The position numbers and the translations under genes were made by a program. Positions 54,347-62,718 of a stretch of DNA of 64,000 bases are shown piece by piece. The stretch's first letter is position 1. Each line of letters starts with the position of its first letter. A model generated the notes under the pieces. That model made no database searches. It worked only from the letters and a program-made list of their open reading frames with translations, and was not told where the DNA came from. The DNA comes from Granulicella cerasi (lineage in GTDB: Bacteria; Acidobacteriota; Terriglobia; Terriglobales; Acidobacteriaceae), in contig NZ_JAGSYD010000006.1 in NCBI RefSeq assembly GCF_025685575.1, positions 1 through 64,000 on the forward strand, read 5' to 3'.

Positions 54347-55153
54347 ATGAGCGAGATGAAGCGTAGCGCGTTGGGTGTGGCGGTAGTGACGGGAGCGTCG
54401 TCGGGTTTGGGCAAGGTGTATGCGGATCGCCTGGCGCAGCGCGGATACGATCTGTTGCTGGTGGCGCGTCGTGGCGATCGCCTGAAGGCGATCGGAGCGG
54501 AGATTGAGGCGAAGCATGGCGTGAATGTGGAGTCGTTTGTCGCTGACCTTAGCGACGCTGCGGGGATCGAGGCAACGGCGAAGCGGCTTGCCGGTGATGC
54601 GTCGATCACGCTGCTGGTGAACAACGCGGGTACATCGAATATTGAGCCGGTAGCGGAGGTTTCGGCGACGACGCTGACGAAGATGATCACGCTGAATGTG
54701 ACGTCGCTGACGCTGCTTACGCAGGCTGTGTTGCCTGGGTTCCTCGCGCGCAACGCGGGCACGATCATCAACATTGGCTCGGTTGTCAGCTTTGCGGGAT
54801 ATGCGATGGTGCCGGTGTACGGCGGCACGAAGGCGTACGTGATGAACTTCACGCAGGCGCTGAAGCAGCAGATTGCAGAAAGCGCGGTTCGCTTGCAATA
54901 TGTGGCTCCATCGGGCACGGTTTCGGAGATCTGGGATGTGATGGGGCTGCCGAAGGAAGCGTTAGGCGACATGCCGCTGATGGACACGGACGAATGCGTG
55001 GACGCGGCGCTCGCGGGTTTGGATGCGGGCGAGTTCATTACCGCGCCGAGTGTGCACCACGCGGAGCTGGTGAAAGCATTCGAGGAAACCTCGATGAAGC
55101 TCCTGATGGCTTCGCAGGTGAGCACGTCGGCGCAGCGGTACCGCGTGAAGTAG
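54347..55153 (+). CDS. SDR-family oxidoreductase, paralog of the SDR at 14217
   Basis: 268 aa from ATG 54347, with GGAGG at 6-nt spacing; an ATG two codons earlier overlaps that ribosome site. Classical SDR: VVTGASSGLGKVYADRLAQRGYDLLLVARRGDRL, NNAGTSNIEPV, INIGSVVSFAGYAMVPVYGGTKAYVMNFTQAL (catalytic Ser, Tyr and Lys) and YVAPSGTVSEIWDVMGLPKE. The N-terminal 40 residues and the motif K-A-Y-V-x-(N/S)-F-T-Q are shared with the protein at 14217-15014, so the two SDRs are paralogs. Each is paired with a TetR gene. It probably reduces a carbonyl compound recognised by its regulator; substrate unknown. Confidence 0.92.
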   Translation: MSEMKRSALGVAVVTGASSGLGKVYADRLAQRGYDLLLVARRGDRLKAIGAEIEAKHGVNVESFVADLSDAAGIEATAKRLAGDASITLLVNNAGTSNIEPVAEVSATTLTKMITLNVTSLTLLTQAVLPGFLARNAGTIINIGSVVSFAGYAMVPVYGGTKAYVMNFTQALKQQIAESAVRLQYVAPSGTVSEIWDVMGLPKEALGDMPLMDTDECVDAALAGLDAGEFITAPSVHHAELVKAFEETSMKLLMASQVSTSAQRYRVK

Positions 55154-55298
55154 GGCCTATCTGCGAAGCGAGGCCGTTTGATCGCGCCCTGGAGAGCATC
55201 AGCCCCGCTATCGCATCAATGTTGCTCGTGTGACGGGCCGGCGGTATCCGGTCTCTCCGTCGGGCTTCAGAAAGCGTTTTCTCTGCGGGCGTAAAAGC

Positions 55299-55331
55299 AA
55301 TTTGCCGATCCCTTGAAGGGATCGGCAAATT
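55299..55331. terminator. Hairpin terminator after the decarboxylase gene
   Basis: AATTTGCCGATCCCTT (55299-55314), one G, then the exact complement AAGGGATCGGCAAATT (55316-55331). On the minus strand it is 19 bp after the decarboxylase stop and is followed by GCTTTTACG. The SDR gene on the plus strand ends 145 bp before it. Confidence 0.8.
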
Positions 55332-55350
55332 AATGCTGTGTCGCGGAGTA

Positions 55351-57759
55351 TCACTCGGTCGAGCGACGGACCGGGCGGCTGGGCAGGCGATTGGCTTCGA
55401 TCGTCTCCGTCGTCTCGGTCTTGCGCTTCGTCGGCTTCTTTGCGGGCTTGTCGTCTTCGATGACCGCGCGCATCCAGTAGCTGCCGTCTTCTTCGACCTC
55501 GATGCCGTGGACTTCGCGTTCGAAGCCGGGGAAGCGCTTGCCGAACTCCTCCATCGCGAGGATGAGTTGCATCACCGGTGACTTCGGTCCGCCGAAGCGT
55601 TCGCCGGGCATAGACATCGGGATTCCCGGCGGGTAGGGCACGAGCATCACGGCGGCGATGCGGCCGGCCATTTCACTGAACGGGACGCGTTCGGTTTCGT
55701 GGCGGACGAGCTTCTGGTAGGTCTGCGCGGGCGTGAGGACGGGGTCGAAGTCTTCGTCGCAGGCTGCGTTGACGAGGCCTGCGAGGTTCAGCTCGATCAT
55801 CGCCTCGTGCATCTCGTCGGAGAGTTCCTTGAGCGAGAGGTTGCGGTAGCGGTGCGGGAACTTCTGCACGAGCTCGGGCAGCGCTTCGTCGAGCATCGCG
55901 TCGGTGTCGTAGAGGCGTTTGAACTCGAAGAGGTTTTCAAGCAGCGAGCCCCACTTGCCCTTCGAGGTGCCGATGGAGAAGAGCACGAGCACGGTGTAGT
56001 CGCCGGTGCGGGCGATTTCTACGTGGCGGCTGTCGAGGAACTCCGTGAGGATGGCGCCGGGGATGCCCCAGTCGCCCATGACGCCCTGTGCGTTGACGCC
56101 GGGCGTGAGGATGGTCACCTTCGCCGGGTCCAACATGCAGTAATCGTCGGGTGAGTCGAGGCCGGTGAAGCCGTGCCATTCGTCGTCGCCCTTCACGAGC
56201 CAGCAGGAGGGCTCGGTGGCGAGCAGTTCGTCCTCGGCATCCTCGAAGAGGATGCTCTCGCCGGTGGCGGGGTCGATGACGTGCTCGGGCTGATAGACGT
56301 CGAAGAACCACGTGGGGCCGTTGTCGGTTTCGAGCAGCAGGCGGCGCGCGACGGAGCTCATGGCCTGGCGGAAGCTGATCGCGTCGGCCAGGGTTTCGTC
56401 CATGAGGGTGGGTCCGGCGGGCTCGTCCATCATGGCAGCGGCGACGTCCAGCGAGGCGATGAGCGGATAGAACGGCGAGGTGGTGCCGTGCATCATGAAG
56501 GCTTCGTTGAACTGGTGGAAGTCAAGCGGGTCGGTGTCTGAAAGCTTGACGTGCACCATCGAACCCATCGAGAACGCCGCGAGCATCTTGTGCGTGGACT
56601 GCACGGAGAAGAGCGTCGGGCGGTTCTCCATCTCTTCGGGCACGCCCATGGCGTAGCGCGAACGATAGATGGGGTGGAACTTCGCGTAGGCGTACCAGGC
56701 TTCGTCGAAGTGCACGCGGTGCACAGAGTCACGGAGCTGCTCAACGACCTGATCGACGTTGTAGCAGAGGCCGTCGTAGGTGGAGTTCGTGATGACCGCG
56801 TAGGTGGGCTGCTGCGAGTGCGCGCCGGGAGCAAACGGGCTGCGCTTGATCAGCTCCTGCACGGACTCCGGCGTGAAGCGCTTGAGCGGCACGAGGCCGA
56901 TCATGCCGTAGCCGTTGCGCGTGGGCTTGAAGTAGACGGGGCGCGCGCCGGTGACGGTGAGCGAGTGACAGATGCTCTTGTGGCAGTTCGCGTCGGCGAG
57001 GACGATGTCGTCCTGCGCGATGACGCCGTGGCCGACGATCTGGTTCGAGGTGCTCGAGCCGCCGAGGACGTAGAAGGTCCAGTCGGCGCCGAAGATGCGC
57101 GCGGCGTTGCGCTCCGAGTCGCCCGGAGGCCCGATGTGGTCGAGCCACGAGCCGAGCGGTGCAGACGAGATGCCGAGATCGGAGCGGAGAAGGTTCTCGC
57201 CGAAGAAGCGGTGGAACTCCTGCCCGACGGGGTGCTTGAGGAACGCGACGCCGCCCATGTGGCCGGGCGCGTCCCAGCTGTAGGCGGACTGGTCGTTGTA
57301 CTTCACAAGTTCGCGGAAGTACGGCGGCAGAAGCTGCTCGTGGTAACGCTCGATGGCGGTGTCGAGACGCGAGGCGATGAAGGCCGGCGTGTCGCCGAAG
57401 AGGTGGATGTACTCGTGGACCTGCTTGACGACTTCGAGCGGAAGCTCGGAGACGAGGGTGCGGTCGGCGATGAGGAAGATCGGCACCTTCTTGTTGCGGT
57501 GACGCACGCCGCGGATGATGTCGAGCGCGGCGCGTTCTTCAAACTGCGAGTTGGTCTCGAGGTCCCAGTCGAGCAGGATGGCCGAGTAGCTGGGGTCGGA
57601 GTTGACGAGCGAAATGCCGTCTTCGGGCGAGGTGGTACGGACGACCTCGTAGCCTTCGTCGCCGATGGCGTCGACGAGACGCTCCATGGCACGATCGGAG
57701 ACCGAATCGGTACGGCCAACTTCACTTGCAATCAACAAAACCCAACGCTTGTCGCTCAT
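55351..57759 (-). CDS. Orn/Lys/Arg decarboxylase, biodegradative type
   Basis: 802 aa. PLP enzyme of the AdiA/CadA/SpeC fold. N-terminal receiver-like wing domain about 1-135 (WVLLIASEVGR, AILLDWDLETNSQFEERAALDIIRGVRHRNKKVPIFLIADR). PLP core 155-600: SAYSWDAPGHMGGVAFLKHPVGQEFHRFFGENLLRSDLG, FYVLGGSSTSNQIV, LADANCHKSICHSLTVTGARPVYFKPTRNGYG, VHFDEAWYAYAKFHP (351-365) and the Schiff-base lysine K391 in SVQSTHKMLAAFS. C-terminal domain 600-750. Substrate among arginine, lysine and ornithine is not clear; length and the wing are nearest to AdiA/CadA, used for acid resistance, which fits the likely habitat of Acidobacteria. No cognate antiporter is adjacent. Ends before a strong hairpin. Confidence 0.93.
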   Translation of the reverse strand: MSDKRWVLLIASEVGRTDSVSDRAMERLVDAIGDEGYEVVRTTSPEDGISLVNSDPSYSAILLDWDLETNSQFEERAALDIIRGVRHRNKKVPIFLIADRTLVSELPLEVVKQVHEYIHLFGDTPAFIASRLDTAIERYHEQLLPPYFRELVKYNDQSAYSWDAPGHMGGVAFLKHPVGQEFHRFFGENLLRSDLGISSAPLGSWLDHIGPPGDSERNAARIFGADWTFYVLGGSSTSNQIVGHGVIAQDDIVLADANCHKSICHSLTVTGARPVYFKPTRNGYGMIGLVPLKRFTPESVQELIKRSPFAPGAHSQQPTYAVITNSTYDGLCYNVDQVVEQLRDSVHRVHFDEAWYAYAKFHPIYRSRYAMGVPEEMENRPTLFSVQSTHKMLAAFSMGSMVHVKLSDTDPLDFHQFNEAFMMHGTTSPFYPLIASLDVAAAMMDEPAGPTLMDETLADAISFRQAMSSVARRLLLETDNGPTWFFDVYQPEHVIDPATGESILFEDAEDELLATEPSCWLVKGDDEWHGFTGLDSPDDYCMLDPAKVTILTPGVNAQGVMGDWGIPGAILTEFLDSRHVEIARTGDYTVLVLFSIGTSKGKWGSLLENLFEFKRLYDTDAMLDEALPELVQKFPHRYRNLSLKELSDEMHEAMIELNLAGLVNAACDEDFDPVLTPAQTYQKLVRHETERVPFSEMAGRIAAVMLVPYPPGIPMSMPGERFGGPKSPVMQLILAMEEFGKRFPGFEREVHGIEVEEDGSYWMRAVIEDDKPAKKPTKRKTETTETIEANRLPSRPVRRSTE

Positions 57760-57886
57760 CGACTACCACCCTTGCAGGAACAGGTTGTGCGCGCTCAGAT
57801 TCAAGTGCGCACAAAGAGTAATGGTATCGCGGATGCGTGACGGGCGTGTGAGGGAACGAGACCGGAGGCACCCGGTTCGTGGCTAA

Positions 57887-58504
57887 CTACAGGTTCGCGG
57901 CGGTGTTGATGGCTTCGTCGAAGGTGGCGAGGAAGGTTTCGCGGGGGACTTCGCCGAGGTCGACGACTTTGCTGCCGCCGCCGGCGATGAACGTCACGTC
58001 CTCGATGCCGATGACCTTCAGGATCAGCCTCAGGTAGAGCGTGGCGATGTCGCGGTCGCGGATCGGCGAGCCCTCGGTGTAGACGCCGCCGGAGGCCATG
58101 AGCACCGTGGTCTTTTTGCCGCGCACGAGGCCTTCGCCCGTGGCTCCGAGCGTGCGGCCCTTGCGGACGATGTGGTCGATGTAGGACTTCAGGTTGGCGG
58201 GGATGTTGTAGTTGTAGACCGGCGTGCTGATGGCGATGTGGTCGGCGGCGAGCAGCTCGTCGACGAGTGTATTGGAGAGCTTGAGGACGTCGGTCATCTC
58301 GGGCGTATGGCGCTCGAGCGGCGTGAGGCTCGCGCCAAGCCATGGCAGATTTATGTACGGCAGGTCGGCTGCGGCGATGTCGCGCTCGACGACGGTGCCA
58401 TCAGGGTGCGCGGTTTGCCACGCGGTGGTGAAGCGGCTGGCGAGGTTGCGGGAGATCGAATATTCGGCGCGCGGGCTGGCCTGAATGAGGAGGAGTTGCG
58501 GCAT
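57887..58504 (-). CDS. azoR: FMN-dependent NADH-azoreductase
   Basis: 205 aa from ATG 58504. The frame is open to 59092, but that part is antisense to the HxlR gene and not credible. Flavodoxin-like fold: [48 protein letters not shown], then [64 protein letters not shown]. The P-V-Y-N-Y-N-I-P-x-x-L-K segment is the AzoR FMN-binding signature. These enzymes reduce azo dyes, quinones and other electrophiles using NADH. It diverges from an HxlR regulator gene, a common arrangement; the 105-bp gap carries a quasi-palindrome (58578-58596). Confidence 0.93.
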   Translation of the reverse strand: MPQLLLIQASPRAEYSISRNLASRFTTAWQTAHPDGTVVERDIAAADLPYINLPWLGASLTPLERHTPEMTDVLKLSNTLVDELLAADHIAISTPVYNYNIPANLKSYIDHIVRKGRTLGATGEGLVRGKKTTVLMASGGVYTEGSPIRDRDIATLYLRLILKVIGIEDVTFIAGGGSKVVDLGEVPRETFLATFDEAINTAANL

Positions 58505-58577
58505 AGGGAGTCTTCTTTCTCGCGCAGGAGGTGGGCCAGAAGGGCACGAACATCCTGTGCGTAACGGTAGTATGGTG

Positions 58578-58596
58578 TGTGGGGAATTCCTCCACA
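58578..58596. promoter_or_regulatory. Quasi-palindrome, candidate HxlR operator
   Basis: TGTGGGGAATTCCTCCACA has a perfect core GGAATTCC flanked by TGTGG and CCACA, with one extra base in the right arm. It lies between divergent azoR and HxlR genes, 14 bp before the preferred HxlR start codon. Confidence 0.5.
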
Positions 58597-58609
58597 AGAA
58601 GGCACTTTC

Positions 58610-58987
58610 TTGAGCGAAACGAACATTTCTGTGCCTCTGGCGCCGCTGCCGCCGAGGAGTTGCAAGGGCCTGACGGATGTACTGGCGAGCGTCGGCGACA
58701 AGTGGACGATCCGTGTTGTGGGCGAGTTGGCGCGCGGTTCGCTGCGCTACAACGAGCTGCAGCGGCGCGTCGGCGGCATCTCGCAGCGGATGTTGACGCT
58801 GACCCTGAAGCGGCTTGAGGTAGATGGAATTGTGACGAGGACGCTGTTTCCGAGCGTACCGCCGCGGGTGGACTACGAGTTGACGGAGTTGGGCCAGACG
58901 CTGCGCGCGGCGCTGCTGCCGCTCTCGCAATGGGCGGCGAAAAATCGGCAGGCGATTGAGGCGAACCGCGAGCGCGCCGGCAAATAA
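58610..58987 (+). CDS. HxlR-family transcriptional regulator
   Basis: 125 aa from TTG 58610, preceded by AAGAAGG at 7-nt spacing. An ATG at 58577 has no ribosome site and would place the operator-like palindrome inside the gene. Winged-helix HxlR domain: [81 protein letters not shown], with the usual N-terminal cysteine (HypR/QorR type) just before the first helix, used for thiol redox sensing in several members. It is divergent from azoR, which it probably represses until electrophiles appear. Confidence 0.9.
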   Translation: MSETNISVPLAPLPPRSCKGLTDVLASVGDKWTIRVVGELARGSLRYNELQRRVGGISQRMLTLTLKRLEVDGIVTRTLFPSVPPRVDYELTELGQTLRAALLPLSQWAAKNRQAIEANRERAGK

Positions 58988-59022
58988 CCCGGCCGTTTGG
59001 GCCGAAGGTTTGAGTGGAGAGT

Positions 59023-59541
59023 ATGAAGAGATTTGTTGTAGCTGTGTTGTGTCTGGGGCTGTTTGTGGCGCTGTTTCCGGTTTCTTTTGCAATCGCAGGG
59101 CGGTATGTGTTTACGCGCCCGTTTGATCCGAAGAGCACCGCGCCGTTGTTGCTCGTGTGCGGCGACCACGTGGAGACGGTGCCGTGGGCGGCGCTGGAGC
59201 ACAGCGCGCCGACGGGTGCGGGCTGCAGTTTTCAGGTGACTCCGGAGCGACAGAAGTGGGTGGAGGAGCAGACACGCAAGATGCAGCTACCGGGCGAGGC
59301 AAGCTGGGTGATCTCGGTGAAGCAGCTTGGCGAGCAGCACCAGCGGGTGGATCTCTACACCATGGGCGACGGCGAGGCGGGGATGATCTACGAGGTGGAT
59401 CACGGCAAGGTGACGCCGCTCCGCACGCGCAAGATCGGCCCGGTCGGGACGATGGTGGTGCTGGTGATCAACGTGCTGCTGTGGCTGGTAGTGTGCTTCG
59501 GTGTGGCGGGGGTGTTGGGGATGCGGGAGACGCACGTATAA
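59023..59541 (+). CDS. Hypothetical membrane protein with two hydrophobic segments
   Basis: 172 aa from ATG 59023 (GGAG just upstream; a GTG three codons earlier overlaps it). An N-terminal hydrophobic segment ([22 protein letters not shown]) and a C-terminal one ([28 protein letters not shown]) flank a soluble middle domain of about 100 residues with two cysteines ([26 protein letters not shown]). No family recognised. The middle part probably faces outside the membrane. It follows the HxlR gene after 35 bp and might be cotranscribed. Base composition resembles the core genome, unlike the DUF262 gene that comes next. Confidence 0.7.
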   Translation: MKRFVVAVLCLGLFVALFPVSFAIAGRYVFTRPFDPKSTAPLLLVCGDHVETVPWAALEHSAPTGAGCSFQVTPERQKWVEEQTRKMQLPGEASWVISVKQLGEQHQRVDLYTMGDGEAGMIYEVDHGKVTPLRTRKIGPVGTMVVLVINVLLWLVVCFGVAGVLGMRETHV

Positions 59542-59620
59542 GCGCTAGAGACGACAAGCCGACTTATCAGTACAGAGGCAATCGTAGGTATACTTGTAAC
59601 GCAATCCAGCTGAGGTTCAG

Positions 59621-61519
59621 ATGCAAATTACGTTCGACCGAAAAACGGTAAATACTTGTCTACAGCAAAAGTTTGTCCTGCCGACATACCAGAGGGATTA
59701 CAAATGGGAATATAAGCATCTCGAGGATCTCCTAAACGATGTCCAAGAAGCATTCCTCTCGGCGCGAAAGCCAGGCGACGGAAGACGGGACGTTCTCGGG
59801 TATGAACCTTATTTTCTCGGCACGATAATTACGACTCCAGTCGAAAAGGGTGGCAAGGCCATTGTAGATGGCCAGCAGCGGATAACGACGTTAAGCATGC
59901 TCCTGTGCTGGGCTCAACGCTTCTCGCGCAAGTCACCGGATTCTGGCATCTCATCGCTAGAACAGCCGATCAGGAGGCGGGTCGCAGGTGAAAGTGAGTT
60001 CAATCTAGATATGGATGCACCTCGGAAGAAGCTCTTCGAGTTGCTCATCGACGGACCGCTTGACATCGACGATTTAGCAGCCAACGTGGATTCAATTCCG
60101 AACAAAGATTCTGGAACGCTGCAACTCTGGGAGCTCTTTCAAAAAATTGATGTCCTAATGGCAAACGAAATCATCGACACTACATTACTACCGCAATTCT
60201 TTGACTATCTAACCGAATGCGTCTACCTCTTCGAAATCGGTGTTCCCCGAGAGCAGGACGGTCATAAGGTTTTCGTGACCATGAATGATCGCGGACTAAA
60301 GCTCAGCCCGATAGATCTACTGAAGGGATTTTTGCTATCTAGCATCCATAACGACGGAGACAACCGTAAAGCTCATGAGATCTGGACCAAGTCCATGAAG
60401 AAACTCAAGGATTTGGGCAGTGACGAAGATTCTAACTTCTTCAAGACGTGGATTCGATCTAAATATGCCAAAACCATCCGCGGCAAGAAGAGCGGCGATT
60501 CTCCGGGAGACTTTGAGGTAGTGGGCGATAGTTATCATAGGTGGCTTATGGATCGCAAAGAAGAAGTGCCCCTCTCCAACAGTGACGACTTCTCAAATTT
60601 AATTACGGAATCATTACCCTACTACGTAGACTTGTACGTTCAGATAAAGCTTGCGGAGCGCACAGCAACCGACGACCTGCCACACGTTTATTACAACGGA
60701 GCGCGGGGTTTAACACTTCAAGCCATGGTGATACTGAGTTCTGTCAGGAAAGACGATACTCAGACGGTTGCAGCGAAGAAGATTAGAGCGATTAGCTTCT
60801 ACTTGGATTATCTCGCTACCGTTCGCATATTGAACGGCAAAGAGAACACATATGACAACATTCGCGACATCATTTTCGACGTTGCCAAGCAAGTACGGGA
60901 CCTGCCGCTAACCGATCTGAAATCTAAGCTCCATCAGCTTATCGTCGCCGAAAAAGACCAGTTGGACTCAATCAAGCTTGCTACTTATGACAAATTGAAG
61001 CGCCAAGATCTGCTTCATCTCCTGTCGCGTCTGACCAATGAACTTGAAGAGAGTATGGAATTAGGAACAGCAGTTGGCTTTGCCGCGTACATTGACAGAA
61101 CGAAGAATGACAAAACGTTTGACGTAGAACATCTCTTGCCGAACGCTTTTGAAAAGGTCAATGAAGAGCTGAAAGCCGCGAGCAGATTACCTTTTACATC
61201 CAAATCAGAATTTGAGACTGTTCGAAATTCGATAGGCGGCCTCATCCTGCTTCCACGCGGAAGAAATCGTTCTATGAAAGACATGGATTACACGATGAAG
61301 CTGGCCCGGTATTCTAATGAGAATATTCTCGCTCAGACTCTCACTCAGTCCTTCTATCTGAACCAGCCCAACTGGACAAAGTTTTCGCAGACGAGCGGAG
61401 TATCCTGTGACCATATCCCGATTGCGGACGCGGCGGCAATCGCACTCCGGAGCGAGTTCTACTTTGCTCTTGCTAAGCAAATTTGGGGTGTTGACCAACT
61501 GGAAGAATGCTTCAACTGA
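59621..61519 (+). CDS. DUF262-DUF1524 fusion, GmrSD-like type IV restriction protein
   Basis: 632 aa. The DUF262 (GmrS/ParB-like NTPase) N-terminal part shows PTYQRDYKWE (21-30) and the diagnostic IVDGQQRITTL (81-91), then FVTMNDRGLKLSPIDLLKGFLLS. The C-terminal DUF1524 nuclease (HNH-type) has FDVEHLLPNAF with H504-L-L-P507, and SIGGLILLPRGRNRSMKDM, which corresponds to the N-x-L-x-L-L segment of GmrD. Family members cleave DNA carrying modified cytosines, defending against phage. Here both activities are on one chain. The gene is visibly richer in A/T and uses different codons from its neighbours, a sign of horizontal transfer. No partner gene survives; a tiny frame (61519-61596) is coupled to its stop. 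Confidence 0.85.
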   Translation: MQITFDRKTVNTCLQQKFVLPTYQRDYKWEYKHLEDLLNDVQEAFLSARKPGDGRRDVLGYEPYFLGTIITTPVEKGGKAIVDGQQRITTLSMLLCWAQRFSRKSPDSGISSLEQPIRRRVAGESEFNLDMDAPRKKLFELLIDGPLDIDDLAANVDSIPNKDSGTLQLWELFQKIDVLMANEIIDTTLLPQFFDYLTECVYLFEIGVPREQDGHKVFVTMNDRGLKLSPIDLLKGFLLSSIHNDGDNRKAHEIWTKSMKKLKDLGSDEDSNFFKTWIRSKYAKTIRGKKSGDSPGDFEVVGDSYHRWLMDRKEEVPLSNSDDFSNLITESLPYYVDLYVQIKLAERTATDDLPHVYYNGARGLTLQAMVILSSVRKDDTQTVAAKKIRAISFYLDYLATVRILNGKENTYDNIRDIIFDVAKQVRDLPLTDLKSKLHQLIVAEKDQLDSIKLATYDKLKRQDLLHLLSRLTNELEESMELGTAVGFAAYIDRTKNDKTFDVEHLLPNAFEKVNEELKAASRLPFTSKSEFETVRNSIGGLILLPRGRNRSMKDMDYTMKLARYSNENILAQTLTQSFYLNQPNWTKFSQTSGVSCDHIPIADAAAIALRSEFYFALAKQIWGVDQLEECFN

Positions 61520-61596
61520 TGGTTAGAGAAGCTTCGATCCGCAAGGCGGTTGATGACTTCAAGGTCGATGCGCTCACCGAGCGAGATCTGAACTGA
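61519..61596 (+). CDS. Translationally coupled 25-codon ORF after the DUF262 gene, possible gene remnant
   Basis: ATG 61519 overlaps the preceding stop (TGATG) and encodes 25 residues, MVREASIRKAVDDFKVDALT then ERDLN, before TGA. The peptide is hydrophilic and helical and resembles the start of a larger protein cut short. It could be the leftover of a second defence gene or simply chance. No family was recognised. Confidence 0.35.
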   Translation: MVREASIRKAVDDFKVDALTERDLN

Positions 61597-61617
61597 TCTC
61601 AGGGCATTAGTACTGAC

Positions 61618-61652
61618 AAACGCCGTTCTCGTCACTTATGAGAACGGCGTTT
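61618..61652. terminator. Hairpin terminator between DUF262 gene and fabG
   Basis: AAACGCCGTTCTC (61618-61630) pairs perfectly with GAGAACGGCGTTT (61640-61652) over a 9-nt loop. The convergent fabG gene ends 4 bp from it, so both transcripts can stop here. Confidence 0.88.
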
Positions 61653-61656
61653 CGTC

Positions 61657-62403
61657 TTACCCCATGTACATGCCGCCGTTGACGTCGAGGGTGTGGCCGG
61701 TGATGTAGCCGGCGTTGTCGCTGGCGAGGAAGGTGACGGCGGCGGCGATGTCGGAGTCGGCGCCGTAGCGGGCCAGCGGGATCTGCGAGAGGATGCCGGT
61801 CTTCTGGTCGTCGGTGAGGACGTGGGTCATCGGGGTTTCGATGAAGCCCGGGGCGACCGCGTTCACCGTGATGCCGCGCGAGGCGAACTCGCGGGCGAAG
61901 GACTTCGTCATGCCGATCATGCCGGCCTTCGAAGCGGAGTAGTTGACCTGACCGGCGGCGCCGGTTTCGCCCACCACAGAGGTGATGTTGATGATGCGGC
62001 CCCAGCGGTTCTTCATCATGGCCGAGATGACGGCCTGCGTGAGCAGGAAGGCGCCAGTGAGATTGGTGTTGAGCACGTCGTTGAAGTCGGCGAGCTTCAT
62101 GCGGAGGGCGAGGCCGTCCTTGGTGATGCCGGCGTTGTTGACGAGGATGTGGACGGTGCCGAGGTCGGCGATGATCTGCTTGGCGGCGGCCTTGATGGAG
62201 TCTTCGCTGGCGACGTCGAGCGCGTAGGCGCGGGCGGTGCCACCGGCGGCGGCGATCTCTGCGGCAACGTCGGCGAGCTTGGCTTCGCTGCGCGCGGCGA
62301 GCGCTACGGTCGCGCCCTGGGCTGCGAGGTCGAGCGCGATGGCGCGGCCAATGCCTTGCGAGGCTCCGGTGACGAGGGCGACTTTGCCAGCGAGATGGCT
62401 CAT
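61657..62403 (-). CDS. fabG: 3-oxoacyl-[acyl-carrier-protein] reductase
   Basis: 248 aa from ATG 62403; a longer open frame to 62514 runs into the family A repeat and is rejected. NADPH-dependent second step of the fatty-acid elongation cycle. FabG signatures: VALVTGASQGIGRAIALDLA, VHILVNNAGITKDGLALRM, ITSVVGETGAAGQVNYSASKAGMIGMTKSFAREFASRGITVNAVAPGFIETPMT and DNAGYITGHTLDVNGGMYM. The Ser-Tyr-Lys triad is complete and the closing G-x-x-L-x-V-N-G-G-M is typical for FabG rather than other SDRs. No other fab gene is adjacent in the window. Confidence 0.95.
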   Translation of the reverse strand: MSHLAGKVALVTGASQGIGRAIALDLAAQGATVALAARSEAKLADVAAEIAAAGGTARAYALDVASEDSIKAAAKQIIADLGTVHILVNNAGITKDGLALRMKLADFNDVLNTNLTGAFLLTQAVISAMMKNRWGRIINITSVVGETGAAGQVNYSASKAGMIGMTKSFAREFASRGITVNAVAPGFIETPMTHVLTDDQKTGILSQIPLARYGADSDIAAAVTFLASDNAGYITGHTLDVNGGMYMG

Positions 62404-62477
62404 TTGTAGAACTCCTGAATGAATGTGTACTTGGGTATTAGACCACTTGCTGCCGGTGCTGTGCGGGCGGGAGTGCT

Positions 62478-62512
62478 GCCCACCCGTCCGCAAGTGCGCG
62501 TCCGGATGGGGC
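62478..62512. repeat. Dispersed palindromic repeat, family A (copy 3)
   Basis: GCCCACCCGTCCGCA, spacer, GCGTCCGGATGGGGC. The right arm has C where copies 1 and 2 have A, and this restores more of the pairing. Followed by the heptamer array 59 bp later, as for copy 2. Confidence 0.85.
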
Positions 62513-62570
62513 ACCCGAGAGGGTTGGGTAAGGTCGCCGCTGTAAGACCTTGTGTGATCGCCGTGTTTGC

Positions 62571-62612
62571 TTCGAGTTTCGAGTTTCGAGTTGTGGGTTG
62601 TGAGGTTTGAGT
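62571..62612. repeat. Heptamer-period tandem repeat (6 units)
   Basis: TTCGAGT three times exactly, then TGTGGGT, TGTGAGG and TTTGAGT: six consecutive 7-bp units. Similar to the array at 28090-28124. Confidence 0.85.
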
Positions 62613-62718
62613 CGGGTTGGAATAGCGCTCTGAGATGTCGCTCGTAGCTGGGTGATTTTGGGCGGTGGAAAAATCGGTCGGGGGTGCTTGGGTAAAGGCG
62701 ATATCCTTTCTGTCAGTC

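Larger units (their letters stand above)
62404..62718. other. 315-bp gap between divergent fabG and thyX-like genes
   Basis: No gene was found. It contains a family A palindrome (62478-62512) and a six-unit heptamer array (62571-62612). The stretch just before the thyX-like start (TATCCTTTCTGTCAGTC) gives no clear ribosome site. Promoters for both genes must lie here, on either side of the repeats. Confidence 0.7.

Noticed and set aside
56551-57840. 429-codon plus-strand frame opposite the decarboxylase
   Set aside because: Shadow frame without domain; the minus strand has unmistakable PLP-enzyme motifs.
58505-59092. N-terminal extension of azoR to 401 codons
   Set aside because: Would run antisense through the HxlR gene; AzoR homologs start at [12 protein letters not shown].
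61519-61596. Mini-ORF as a toxin or antitoxin gene
   Set aside because: Only 25 codons, no known family; listed only as a low-confidence remnant.
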